Source: Pseudomonadota bacterium
GTDB taxonomy: Bacteria; Pseudomonadota; Alphaproteobacteria; Reyranellales; Reyranellaceae
Assembly: GCA_018240745.1 (NCBI GenBank)
Contig: JAFEFF010000196.1
Span: forward strand, 17,430-81,429
Length of the DNA stretch: 64,000 bases
Direction of reading: 5' to 3'
The position numbers and the translations under genes are program-made. The notes below the pieces were generated by a model that had not been told where the DNA came from, made no database searches, and was given only the letters and a program-made list of their open reading frames with translations. Shown piece after piece: positions 52,881 through 61,532 of this stretch. The stretch's first letter is position 1; each line of letters opens with the position of its first letter.

Positions 52881-55800
52881 ATGATCAAGAGACTTCTGAT
52901 CGCCAATCGCGGCGAGATCGCCATCCGCATCGCCGAGGCGGCCGCCGAGCTCGGCGTCGCCACCGTCGGCATCTATTCGGAGGACGACGCCAACTCGCTG
53001 CACGTGAAGCGGGTCGACGAGGCGGTCGCGCTCGCGGGCCGCGGCGCGGCGGCCTATCTCGACATCGCCGGCGTGGTGGCGGCGGCGAAAGCCGCGAAGT
53101 GCGACGCCGTCCATCCGGGCTACGGCTTTCTGTCGGAGAACGCAGCCTTCGCACGCGCCTGCGCCGAGGCCAGGATCGCCTTCGTCGGCCCGACGCCCGA
53201 GCAGCTCGACCTGTTCGGCGACAAGGCGCGTGCGCGGGCGCACGCGCGAGTGTGCAAGGTGCCGGTGCTGCCCGGCACGGAAGAGATCGATGTCGCGGGG
53301 GCGACTGCCTTCTTCAGGAAACATGCGAAGTCGGGCATCGCCCTGAAGGCGATCGCCGGTGGCGGCGGACGCGGCATGCGGTTGGTGACCGAAGAAGACG
53401 CGATCTCCGACGCTTTCGCGCGCGCCTCGGCCGAGGCCAAGGCCGCGTTCGGCAACGGTGCGCTCTATGCCGAGCGGCTGGTGCGCCAGGCACGGCACGT
53501 CGAGATCCAGATCGTCGGCGACGGCAAGGGCGTGGTGGCGCTGGGCGAACGCGAATGCAGCCTGCAGCGCCGCAGCCAGAAGATCGTCGAGTTGGCGCCG
53601 AGTCCGGGGTTGAAGCCGGCGCTGCGGAAGAAGATCGTCGATGCGGCGCTCGCCATGGCGAAGGCCGCGAAGTATCGCAGCCTCGGCACGTTCGAGTTCC
53701 TGGTCGAGGGCAACGACTTCTTCTTCATCGAAGCCAATCCGCGCCTGCAGGTCGAGCACACCGTCACCGAGGAGGTATGGGGCGTCGACCTCGTGCAGGC
53801 GCAGTTGCGCGGCGAGCTGCCCAGGGCCGACGGTCCCCAGGGCGTGGCGATCCAGTTGCGGGTGAACCTCGAAACCATGACCGAGGACGGCTCGGCCAAG
53901 CCGGGTGGCGGTACGCTCCAGGTGTTCGAGCCGCCGTCGGGGCCGGGGGTGCGGGTCGATACCTATGGATATGCAGGCTATCGCACCAATCCCAACTTCG
54001 ATTCGCTGCTCGCCAAGGTGATCGTCAGGGCGCCGAGCTACGAGATGGCGCTGGCGCGGGCCGAGCGGGCGCTGGCCGGCTTCCGATTGGAGGGAGCGCC
54101 GTCGAACATCGGCTTCCTGCGCGCGCTGATCGCCGACAAGGACGTGAAGGCCGACAGGGTTCATACGCGATTCGTCGACGAGCATGCCAGGAGCCTGATC
54201 GGCGTGGCGGCGAAGCTGAACGGCGGGCGGTACTTCCAGGCACAGGCGGCGAGCCGGCAGGCGGGCGCCAAAGTGGATGCTGTCGATCCGCTGGCGGTTC
54301 TCACGTTCGGCAAGACCTCGGGTGGGGCTCACCCCCTCCCCAACCCTCCCCCTGCGGGGGAGGGAGCGAAGATCATAAGCCGTCCCCCTGAGGGGGAGGG
54401 TTGGGTGGGGGTCCCCGCCCCCATGCAGGGCACGATCGTCAGCCTGTCGGTGAAGGAGGGCGATGCGGTCGCGGCCGGCCAGCCGCTGCTGATCATGGAC
54501 GCCATGAAAATGCAGCACGAGATCAAGAGTCCCGCGCGCGGCTATGTGCGCCGCATCGCGGTCGAGGTGGGCGAGACGATCTACGAGGGCCATCCGCTGC
54601 TGTTCGTCGAGGAGGCCGACGTCGAGGTGAAGGGCGCCGCGGTCGAGGAGAAGGTCGATCTCGACTACATCCGGCCCGACCTCGCCGAGTACTTCGAGCG
54701 CCGCGCGCTGACGCTCGACGACAAGCGGCCCGAGGCGGTCGGCCGTCGGCGCAAGACCAACCAGCGCACGGCGCGGCAGAATCTCGACGACCTGCTCGAT
54801 CCCGGGTCGTTCATCGAATGGGGCGCCTTCGCTATCGCCAGCCAGCGTACGCGCCGCACGGTCGACGATTTGATCGCCCGGACGCCGGCCGACGGACTGA
54901 TCACCGGCATCGGCCGGGTCAACGGCTCGCTGTTCGGGGCGGACAAGTCGCGGGTCGCCGTCGCGCACTACGACTACACGGTGCTGGCCGGCACCCAGGG
55001 CAAGACCAATCATCACAAGAAGGATCGGCTGTTCGAGATCGTCGAGGAGCAGCGAATCCCCCTGGTGTTCTTCACCGAGGGCGGCGGCGGACGGCCGGGC
55101 GATGTCGATGTGCAGTCGGTCGCGGGCCTCAACACCATGGCCTTCCACATCTTCGGGCGGCTGTCGGGCGTGTCGCCGCTGGTCGGCATCAACTCGGGCC
55201 GCTGCTTCGCCGGCAATGCCGCGCTCCTCGGCTGCTGCGACGTGGTGATCGCGACGAAGAACTCGTCGATCGGCATGGGCGGGCCGGCGATGATCGAGGG
55301 CGGCAATCTCGGCGTCTATGCGCCCGAGGAAGTCGGCCCGATGAGCGTGCAGGTGCCCAACGGCACCGTCGATATCGCCGTCGAGGACGAGGCGGAGGCC
55401 GTCGCCGTCGCGCGCCGGTATCTCTCCTACTTCCAGGGCGCGCTGCCGGAGTGGCGGGCGGCGGACCAGCGGCTGCTGCGTCGCGCGATCCCGGAGAACC
55501 GGCTGCGCGTCTACGATGTGCGCTCGGTGATCGACACGATGTGCGACGAGGGCTCGGTGCTCGAGCTGCGCCGCGCGTTCGGGCTCGGCATGGTGACGGC
55601 GCTGGCGCGCATCGAGGGCAAACCGCTGGGCATCGTCGCCAACAACCCGATGCATCTTGCCGGCGCGATCGATTCCGACGGCTCGGACAAGGCCGCGCGC
55701 TTCCTGCAGCTGTGCGACGCCTTCGACCTGCCGGTGCTGTTCCTGTGCGATACGCCGGGCATGATGGTCGGACCGGAGGTCGAGAAGACGGCGCTGGTGC

Positions 55801-56225
55801 GGCACTGCTCGCGGCTGTTCGTGACCGGCGCCAATCTCGGCGTGCCGTTCGGCACCATCGTCCTGCGTAAGGCCTATGGCCTCGGTGCACAGGCGATGGC
55901 GGGCGGCAGCTTCCATGCCGGCACCTTCGCGATCTCATGGCCCACCGGCGAATTCGGCGGCATGGGCCTCGAAGGCGCGGTCAAGCTCGGCTACCGCAAG
56001 GAGCTCGAGGCGGTGAGCGATCCCAACGAGCGCCGCGCCATGTTCGACAAGATGGTCGCGGCGGCCTACGCCCGCGGCAAGGCGCTCAGTACCGCGACGT
56101 ACTTCGAGGTCGACGAGGTCATCGATCCGGCCGATTCGCGCAAGTGGGTGGCGACCGGCCTGCTGGGGGCCGAGCGCCGGCCCGGCGCTGCGCGTAAACG
56201 CCGACCCTGCATCGACACCTGGTAG
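52881..56225 (+). CDS. Single-chain acyl-CoA carboxylase (BC-BCCP-CT fusion)
   Basis: 1114 residues, biotin-dependent. Biotin carboxylase domain at about 1-450: LLIANRGEIAIRI, HPGYGFLSEN, the ATP-grasp loop AGGGGRGMRLV at 159-169, EANPRLQVEHTVTE. BCCP at about 512-580, with the biotin lysine K543 in MDAMKMQHEI. Carboxyltransferase N and C halves at about 600-1085, with FTEGGGGRPGD and FLCDTPGMMVGPEVEK. Domain order and size match the single-chain long-chain acyl-CoA carboxylases known from Rhodopseudomonas and mycobacteria. Residues 484-511 come from a palindromic repeat inserted in frame in the BC-BCCP linker. No clear ribosome site precedes the ATG. Confidence 0.94.
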   Translation: MIKRLLIANRGEIAIRIAEAAAELGVATVGIYSEDDANSLHVKRVDEAVALAGRGAAAYLDIAGVVAAAKAAKCDAVHPGYGFLSENAAFARACAEARIAFVGPTPEQLDLFGDKARARAHARVCKVPVLPGTEEIDVAGATAFFRKHAKSGIALKAIAGGGGRGMRLVTEEDAISDAFARASAEAKAAFGNGALYAERLVRQARHVEIQIVGDGKGVVALGERECSLQRRSQKIVELAPSPGLKPALRKKIVDAALAMAKAAKYRSLGTFEFLVEGNDFFFIEANPRLQVEHTVTEEVWGVDLVQAQLRGELPRADGPQGVAIQLRVNLETMTEDGSAKPGGGTLQVFEPPSGPGVRVDTYGYAGYRTNPNFDSLLAKVIVRAPSYEMALARAERALAGFRLEGAPSNIGFLRALIADKDVKADRVHTRFVDEHARSLIGVAAKLNGGRYFQAQAASRQAGAKVDAVDPLAVLTFGKTSGGAHPLPNPPPAGEGAKIISRPPEGEGWVGVPAPMQGTIVSLSVKEGDAVAAGQPLLIMDAMKMQHEIKSPARGYVRRIAVEVGETIYEGHPLLFVEEADVEVKGAAVEEKVDLDYIRPDLAEYFERRALTLDDKRPEAVGRRRKTNQRTARQNLDDLLDPGSFIEWGAFAIASQRTRRTVDDLIARTPADGLITGIGRVNGSLFGADKSRVAVAHYDYTVLAGTQGKTNHHKKDRLFEIVEEQRIPLVFFTEGGGGRPGDVDVQSVAGLNTMAFHIFGRLSGVSPLVGINSGRCFAGNAALLGCCDVVIATKNSSIGMGGPAMIEGGNLGVYAPEEVGPMSVQVPNGTVDIAVEDEAEAVAVARRYLSYFQGALPEWRAADQRLLRRAIPENRLRVYDVRSVIDTMCDEGSVLELRRAFGLGMVTALARIEGKPLGIVANNPMHLAGAIDSDGSDKAARFLQLCDAFDLPVLFLCDTPGMMVGPEVEKTALVRHCSRLFVTGANLGVPFGTIVLRKAYGLGAQAMAGGSFHAGTFAISWPTGEFGGMGLEGAVKLGYRKELEAVSDPNERRAMFDKMVAAAYARGKALSTATYFEVDEVIDPADSRKWVATGLLGAERRPGAARKRRPCIDTW
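54331..54412. repeat. Palindromic element inserted in frame within the carboxylase gene
   Basis: ACCCCCTCCCCAACCCTCCC begins at 54331 and its near-complement ends with GGGTTGGGTGGGGGT at 54412; each arm has its own CCCCCT/AGGGGG hairpin. It is translated as HPLPNPPPAGEGAKII then SRPPEGEGWVGV, entirely unlike carboxylase sequence, between the BC domain and the first BCCP residues (PAPMQG). The length of 82 bases plus junctions keeps the frame open. The LPNPPPAGEG translation is familiar from such repeats in other alphaproteobacterial proteins. Confidence 0.88.
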
Positions 56226-56288
56226 GGTTTACCCGGGCGCTGAGCCGTGTTGTAGTTCCCGCGACACGTGTATCCGGGGGATCATACG

Positions 56289-57518
56289 ATGTCGGGTGCA
56301 GGTCTTCGCGCCGTCCTGGCGGTGCTCATTCTGTGTGTGGCCGGCCTGTGTGTGGCGCGCCAAAGCCTTGCGCAAACGCCCGGCCAAGGGGCGCCTTCTC
56401 AACCGCCGCCGATGACCATCGAGGGCGTTCGCGGTGTCGACGCGTCGGGCAACCTGATCGAGAATGCACAGGTCGGGTTGACCGAACGTCTCGCGGTCAT
56501 CCTCGGCAATCCCGGATCGTTCGACCCCGGCGCCATGGTGCTGGTGCTGGACGGCCAGCCGATCAAGGGCCTGAAGGGCACACTCTATCTCAGCGACAAG
56601 CATGCGCTGGTCTTCCGCCTGGAGCGCACGGCGGACAACATGGAGAGCTGGCAACCGCTGCTCGCGCTGCCGACGCTGAAACCGCGCGCCGTCACGGTCG
56701 GGTTGTGGAAGGGCCTGCCGGCAAAGGATGCCAAGCCCGATGCGATCCCGTGGAAGGATGGCGAGGTGCAGACCTTCAAGCTGCAGCTGGTCACCCACGC
56801 TTCGATCTTCTGGGGCTTCGTTGCGGTTGTCGGCGTGCTGTTCCTGGTGGGGTCCGGCGCTACCCGCACCAACATCCTGAAGGACGCGCTGCTGCCGCAG
56901 CTGCCGCCGAAGCGCCAGCCGTTCAGTCTCGGACGCACCCAGATGGCCTTCTGGTTCACGCTGGTCTTCGCGTCGTACGTGTTCCTCTACATCCTGCTGT
57001 GGGATCCCAACACGATCACGCCGCAGACCCTCATGCTGATGGGCCTGTCGGCGGGCACGGCGGCGTTCGCCATCGCCATCGACGCGGCCAAGGACACGCC
57101 GGTCGGACGCGCCAACGAGAAGCTGCGCGCCATTGGTCTGGCGAGCTATGACGACGTGGTGCGGCTCACCGCCCGGATCGACGCGATAAACGAGCAGTTG
57201 AAGGTCACGTCACCGCCCGCAAACGAGGCGGAGCTGCGGGTTCGGCTGCAGGATCTCATGAACCAGATGCAGACATGGCGCGATACGGTCGCTCCGTTCG
57301 CGAGCGGCGGTCTCTATGCCGACCTGATGACCGATGTGAACGGACCGGCCCTGCATCGCATGCAGATCGTGGTCTGGACGGTGACCCTGGGCTTCGTGTT
57401 CGTGATCGACGTCTATCGCACGCTCACCATGCCGGAGTTCAGCGCGACGCTGCTCGCCCTGATGGGCGTGACCAGCGCGGGCTATCTCGGCTTCAAGCTT
57501 CCCGAGAAGCAGAACTGA
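56289..57518 (+). CDS. Membrane protein with periplasmic domain, unknown family
   Basis: 409 residues from ATG 56289 (GGGGGA upstream). A signal peptide (LRAVLAVLILCVAGLCVA) is followed by about 140 residues forming a beta-rich exported domain (MTIEGVRGVDASGNL through LQLVTH). Hydrophobic segments are near 172-190, 220-238, 246-264, 358-376 and 384-402, with a helical, probably coiled section 280-335 between them. PFSLGRTQMAFWFTLVFASY is a distinctive block. I do not recognise the family. It ends four bases before a phosphoesterase gene. Confidence 0.75.
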   Translation: MSGAGLRAVLAVLILCVAGLCVARQSLAQTPGQGAPSQPPPMTIEGVRGVDASGNLIENAQVGLTERLAVILGNPGSFDPGAMVLVLDGQPIKGLKGTLYLSDKHALVFRLERTADNMESWQPLLALPTLKPRAVTVGLWKGLPAKDAKPDAIPWKDGEVQTFKLQLVTHASIFWGFVAVVGVLFLVGSGATRTNILKDALLPQLPPKRQPFSLGRTQMAFWFTLVFASYVFLYILLWDPNTITPQTLMLMGLSAGTAAFAIAIDAAKDTPVGRANEKLRAIGLASYDDVVRLTARIDAINEQLKVTSPPANEAELRVRLQDLMNQMQTWRDTVAPFASGGLYADLMTDVNGPALHRMQIVVWTVTLGFVFVIDVYRTLTMPEFSATLLALMGVTSAGYLGFKLPEKQN

Positions 57519-57522
57519 CGTC

Positions 57523-58929
57523 ATGCCGGCGCTGGGCGGCATCGAGCACGTCATCGTCCTGATGCTGGAGAACCGGTCCTTCGACTCCATGCTGGGCCAG
57601 TTGCGTGCGCCGGGGGCCGACTTCGAAGGCCTGCCGGTCGGTGCGGCCAATCCCTATCTGGGTGCTCCGGTGCCCGCCTGGTCGAGCGCCACCATGGACG
57701 ACCACGCGGCGACCATCCCGGACCCCGACCCGCGCGAATCGTTTGCCGACATGAGCCAGCAGATCTTCGGTCCGGTGCCGCGCGGTCCCGGCATCCCGGC
57801 GATGACCGGCTTCGTCGAGAACTACATGCGGCCATGGCAAGGCAAGGCGCACGACGCGCAGGCGGTCATGCACTGCTACAAGCGTGAGCACCTGCCGGTC
57901 CTGACCAAGCTCGCCGACAGCTTCGCGGTGTGCGACCAGTGGCACGCCTCGGCGCCGTGCCAGACCTGGCCCAACCGCTACTTCGCCCACACCGGGACCT
58001 CCCTGGGCTACGCCAACAACAGCGAGTTCCCGATCCCGTTCCCGGCGCCCAGCATCTTCGCTCGCCTGTCGCAACTCGGCCGTTCGTGGCGCGTCTATTT
58101 CCACGACCTGCCGCAGTCGGTCATGCTGGCCGATGTGTGGTGGCGCGCGTCGCGGCACTATCGCCTGTTCGGCCAGTTCATCGCCGACGCCCATGCAGGC
58201 GGGCTGCCGGCCTACAGCTTCATCGAGCCCCGCTACTTCTCGGATCTCGACCTTGGCATCCCTAACGACCAGCATCCACCGAGCAGCGTACTGACCGGCG
58301 AGAAGCTGATCGCCGATGTCTACAATGCGGTGCGGGGGTCGCCGCTCTGGAAGAAGAGCCTGCTGATCATCACCCACGACGAGCATGGCGGCTGCTTCGA
58401 CCATGTGCCGCCGCCGGTCGCTATACCACCCGACGGGTATGTCCATGCGGCCAGCGGATTCGCCTTCGATGCCTACGGCGTGCGCGTTCCGGCGGTGATC
58501 GTCTCTCCCTACGTGCCGCCCGGATCCGTCATCCGTTCGCCCGGACCGCATCCGTTCGACCACACCTCGATCCTGGCGACACTGCGACGGCTGTTCGGCC
58601 TTGGCGGTCCGTTCACGGCGCGAGACGCGGCGGCGCCGGACCTGGTCGGTGCCCTGAGCCTCGCGCTGCCGACCAACGACGGTCCGTTGTCGATCGACCC
58701 GGCGCCGCCGCGGGTTCCCTTCGAGGACCTGCATGCCGCCGCTCTGGCGCCGCTCAGGGCTCATGAGGCCCTGCTGTCTCGGGCCGCGCGGCTGCTGCCA
58801 CTGCGGCCGCTCGGCGCCGACGAAGCGTTGCCGGAGCCGCAGTCGATCAGCGATAGCGGCGGTCCCGGCACCGTTCAGGCGGCGGGGCTCGATGCCGTTG
58901 CGCGGGTCCGGTCATTCCTCGCGCTTTGA
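57523..58929 (+). CDS. Phospholipase C/acid phosphatase-type phosphoesterase without signal peptide
   Basis: 468 residues of the bacterial phosphoesterase family (PLC/AcpA type). The metal and nucleophile motif is VLMLENRSFDSMLG at 12-25; ASAPCQTWPNRYFAHTGTS near 145, and HDEHGGCFDHV at 285-295 supply the other conserved residues; DHTSILATLRRLF is the C-terminal signature. Unlike secreted homologues it starts directly at MPALGGIEHVIVLM with no Sec or Tat signal, so it may stay in the cytoplasm. Four bases after the membrane protein, so co-transcribed. Substrate could be a phospholipid, phosphate ester or nucleotide. Confidence 0.88.
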   Translation: MPALGGIEHVIVLMLENRSFDSMLGQLRAPGADFEGLPVGAANPYLGAPVPAWSSATMDDHAATIPDPDPRESFADMSQQIFGPVPRGPGIPAMTGFVENYMRPWQGKAHDAQAVMHCYKREHLPVLTKLADSFAVCDQWHASAPCQTWPNRYFAHTGTSLGYANNSEFPIPFPAPSIFARLSQLGRSWRVYFHDLPQSVMLADVWWRASRHYRLFGQFIADAHAGGLPAYSFIEPRYFSDLDLGIPNDQHPPSSVLTGEKLIADVYNAVRGSPLWKKSLLIITHDEHGGCFDHVPPPVAIPPDGYVHAASGFAFDAYGVRVPAVIVSPYVPPGSVIRSPGPHPFDHTSILATLRRLFGLGGPFTARDAAAPDLVGALSLALPTNDGPLSIDPAPPRVPFEDLHAAALAPLRAHEALLSRAARLLPLRPLGADEALPEPQSISDSGGPGTVQAAGLDAVARVRSFLAL

Positions 58930-58989
58930 GGCCGTGCCGGTGGCGGCGAACGTTGCTATCGTTCCCATCCCATAAGAGGCATACGCATC

Positions 58990-59961
58990 ATGAAGGATCT
59001 CTCGGGCCGTCTGGCTGTCGTTACGGGAGGCGGCTCGGGAATGGGCCGCGAGCTGGTCCGCCAGCTCGTGGCCGAGGGCTGCAGCATCGCCACCTGCGAT
59101 GTCTCGGTGCGCGGTCTCGCCGAGACCAGGACGGCGTGCGAGCAAGAGGGGCTGCCGCAGGGCGTGCGGATCACGACGCACATCGCCGACGTCTCGGACG
59201 AATCGCAGGTGTTGCGCTTCCGTGACGAGGCGGCGGCGCAGCACCAGACCGACCGCATCCACCTGTTGTTCAACAATGCCGGCATCGGCGGTGGCTCGTC
59301 GATGTTCGTCAACAGCCGCGAGGAGTGGGAGCGGACGTTCAATATCTGCTGGGGCGGCGTCTATCTCTGCACCCGCGCCTTCCTGCCGATGCTGCAGAAG
59401 GCGGACAAGGGGCACATCGTGAATACCAGCAGCGTCAACGGATTCTGGGCGCAGATCGGCGTCAATATCCCGCAGACCGCTTACAGCGCGGCCAAGTTCG
59501 CGGTGAAGGGCTTTTCCGAGGCGCTGCAGACGGACCTCAGGCTGCATGCGCCGCACATCAGGTGCTCCGTGGTGATGCCGGGCCATATCGGCACCGGGAT
59601 CGCCGCCAACACCGGCAAGGTCCAGGCCGGCAACGACAGCGACAAGCTCACGCCACGGCAGATCGAGCAGGCGCGTGCGCGGCTGAAGGCGGGCGGCGTC
59701 GATGCCGGCAAGATGTCGGATGCCGATGTCGAGGAAGCGGTGCGCGAGCGCGCCCGCCGGTTCCTGGCCGAGGCGCCGATGACGGCCGCCCAGGCGGCCA
59801 GGGTGATCCTCGATGGCGTGAAGGCAGACCGCTGGCGCATCCTGGTCGGCGAGGATGCGCACAAGATCGACGAATGGGTCCGCCGTTCGCCCGAGGAGGC
59901 CTACGATGTCGACTTCTTCCAGCGCTTCGCCGTCGAGGCGGGATGGAAGGTGGCCCGCTAG
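58990..59961 (+). CDS. Short-chain dehydrogenase/reductase with C-terminal extension
   Basis: 323 residues. Cofactor loop VVTGGGSGMGREL near 10-22, NNAGIGGG near 90, NTSSVNGFWAQ and AYSAAKFAVKGFSEAL for the catalytic Ser and Tyr-Lys. The last 80 residues (LKAGGVDAGKMSDADVEEAV to the end) extend past the classical SDR core with a helical section seen in some ketoreductase-like SDRs. AGAGG is upstream. Substrate unknown. Confidence 0.9.
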   Translation: MKDLSGRLAVVTGGGSGMGRELVRQLVAEGCSIATCDVSVRGLAETRTACEQEGLPQGVRITTHIADVSDESQVLRFRDEAAAQHQTDRIHLLFNNAGIGGGSSMFVNSREEWERTFNICWGGVYLCTRAFLPMLQKADKGHIVNTSSVNGFWAQIGVNIPQTAYSAAKFAVKGFSEALQTDLRLHAPHIRCSVVMPGHIGTGIAANTGKVQAGNDSDKLTPRQIEQARARLKAGGVDAGKMSDADVEEAVRERARRFLAEAPMTAAQAARVILDGVKADRWRILVGEDAHKIDEWVRRSPEEAYDVDFFQRFAVEAGWKVAR

Positions 59962-60177
59962 TTACGAGAGCCAGTTCGGCGTGGGCGTGCTCGAGGGACG
60001 GATATCCGGCGGCTGCAGTTTCGCGGCGGCCAGCCGGGCATGGCCCAGCGTGTTGAACTCCGCGCCGTCCAGCTCGGAGAAGGGACGGGCAAAGGCATGG
60101 AAGCGGAAGGTGCCGCCTTCCCGGAGGATGAAACCGGCAGGCTTGCCCCAGACTTCGACGACCAGCGGTTCGGACAT
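59962..60177 (-). CDS. Small protein of unknown function (71 residues)
   Basis: MSEPLVVEVWGKPAGFILREGGTFRFHAFARPF, then LDGAEFNTLGHARLAAAKL. The sequence looks like one small beta-hairpin domain plus a helix. It is convergent and directly abutting the SDR (stops adjacent) and divergent from the monooxygenase at 60279. No family is recognised. Coding character and a sensible internal start support it. Confidence 0.6.
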   Translation of the reverse strand: MSEPLVVEVWGKPAGFILREGGTFRFHAFARPFSELDGAEFNTLGHARLAAAKLQPPDIRPSSTPTPNWLS

Positions 60178-60278
60178 GAATGACTCCGCTCTTGCTCGAC
60201 TCTCACTTGGGGACGGAGGATACCCATCGCAATGGATTCGCCTTTCCCTCACGCCAGATTTTCCGGGAGGAAATAGTC

Positions 60279-61523
60279 ATGCCCGACGCAGGGCCAATCG
60301 CGTGGTCTCCATCGCCCGTACTGCCCAAGAAGCCAATGTCCTTCGCAGGTGTTGGTTACGAAGAGATGTTGTCGCGTGCGCGGGCGCTGAAGCCCGGGCT
60401 CGCCCAGCGCGCGGAGACCTGCGAGCGGCTGCGGCGGTTGCCGAACGAGACCGAGCGCGAGCTTCATGACGCCGGCCTGTTCAGGGTCGCGCAGCCGGCG
60501 CGGGTCGGTGGCGCCGAGCTCGATGTCGGCATCTTCGTCGATGTCTGCGCCGAGCTCGCCCAGGTCTGCCCGTCGACGGCGTGGAACTTCGGCAATCTTG
60601 CAAGCCACCACTGGATGCTGGGTTATTGCGATCCGCGCATCCAGGACGAGATCTGGGAGGTCTCGCCCGACACGCTGATTGCAACGTCGCTCGCCTTTCC
60701 CTGCGGCAAGGGGCGCAAGGTCGACGGCGGCTGGGAGGTGACCGGCCGCTGGCCGCTCTCCTCGGGCGTCGACAATTCGGACTGGAACATGCTGGGCTTC
60801 ATCGTGCGCGAGCGCGACGACGGGCCGCCGGTCGATCACCGGTTCGCGCTCTGCCATCGCTCGCAGTACGAGATCATCGACACCTGGCATGCCGTGGGGC
60901 TCGCCGGCACCGGCTCCAAGGACGTTGCGACCAGCAAGCTCTACGTGCCGGAGTACCGAACCGTCTCCGCCTGGGCGATGAACGGCAAACCGCATGCGGG
61001 CTCGCAGGTGAATCCCGGTCTGCTGTGGAAGCTGCCGCTGCTGGCGCTCGGACCCTACGTGCTGTCGGGCGTGATGCTGGGCTGCGCCCAGGGGGCATAC
61101 GCCGAGGTGGTCGGCGCGGCGCGCAAGCGCAACGCCACCTCGACCGGACAGCCGGTCGGCATGAGCCAGGCGATCCAGATCAAGGTTGCCGAGGCGAGCG
61201 CGCGCATCGATACGGCGGAGACGGTGATGCGGCGGGTCTGCGAGCACGCCATGGCGGTGGCGCGCAGCGGCGGGGAGCCGAAGCACGAGGACAAGCTGCG
61301 CTATCGGCGCGACGCCTTCTTTTCGGTGCGGCTCTGCTTCGAGGCGGTGAACATCCTGATGAACGTATCCGGCTCGAGCGGGCTCTATCTCAAGAACAGC
61401 ATGCAACGGCTGTTCCGTGACGCCCACGCCTGTAACGCGCATGTCATGTTCTCACCCGACGTGCAGGCGTCGCTGTTCGGTTCGCACGCGCTTGGCATGT
61501 CCGGCCCGCCGCCACTGATGTAG
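60279..61523 (+). CDS. Group D-type flavin-dependent monooxygenase (acyl-CoA dehydrogenase fold)
   Basis: 414 residues from ATG 60279, with GGGAGGAAA just upstream; longer readings lack a ribosome site. Acyl-CoA dehydrogenase fold of the HsaA/HpaB-like type 2 group: RLPNETERELHDAGLFRVAQPARVGG, VCPSTAWNFGNLASHHWMLG, TGRWPLSSGVDNSDWNMLG, and TWHAVGLAGTGSKDVA. These use reduced flavin to hydroxylate phenols, or act on other ring compounds, with a separate reductase. None is adjacent, although LLM and flavodoxin-like genes are near. The substrate could be aromatic or steroid-derived. Confidence 0.85.
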   Translation: MPDAGPIAWSPSPVLPKKPMSFAGVGYEEMLSRARALKPGLAQRAETCERLRRLPNETERELHDAGLFRVAQPARVGGAELDVGIFVDVCAELAQVCPSTAWNFGNLASHHWMLGYCDPRIQDEIWEVSPDTLIATSLAFPCGKGRKVDGGWEVTGRWPLSSGVDNSDWNMLGFIVRERDDGPPVDHRFALCHRSQYEIIDTWHAVGLAGTGSKDVATSKLYVPEYRTVSAWAMNGKPHAGSQVNPGLLWKLPLLALGPYVLSGVMLGCAQGAYAEVVGAARKRNATSTGQPVGMSQAIQIKVAEASARIDTAETVMRRVCEHAMAVARSGGEPKHEDKLRYRRDAFFSVRLCFEAVNILMNVSGSSGLYLKNSMQRLFRDAHACNAHVMFSPDVQASLFGSHALGMSGPPPLM

Positions 61524-61532
61524 AGGGAGCCG

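Noticed and set aside
52863..55916. A 1017-codon open frame antisense to the carboxylase
   Set aside because: The sense frame holds every carboxylase motif; the antisense product is low complexity and ends in the flavodoxin gene start.
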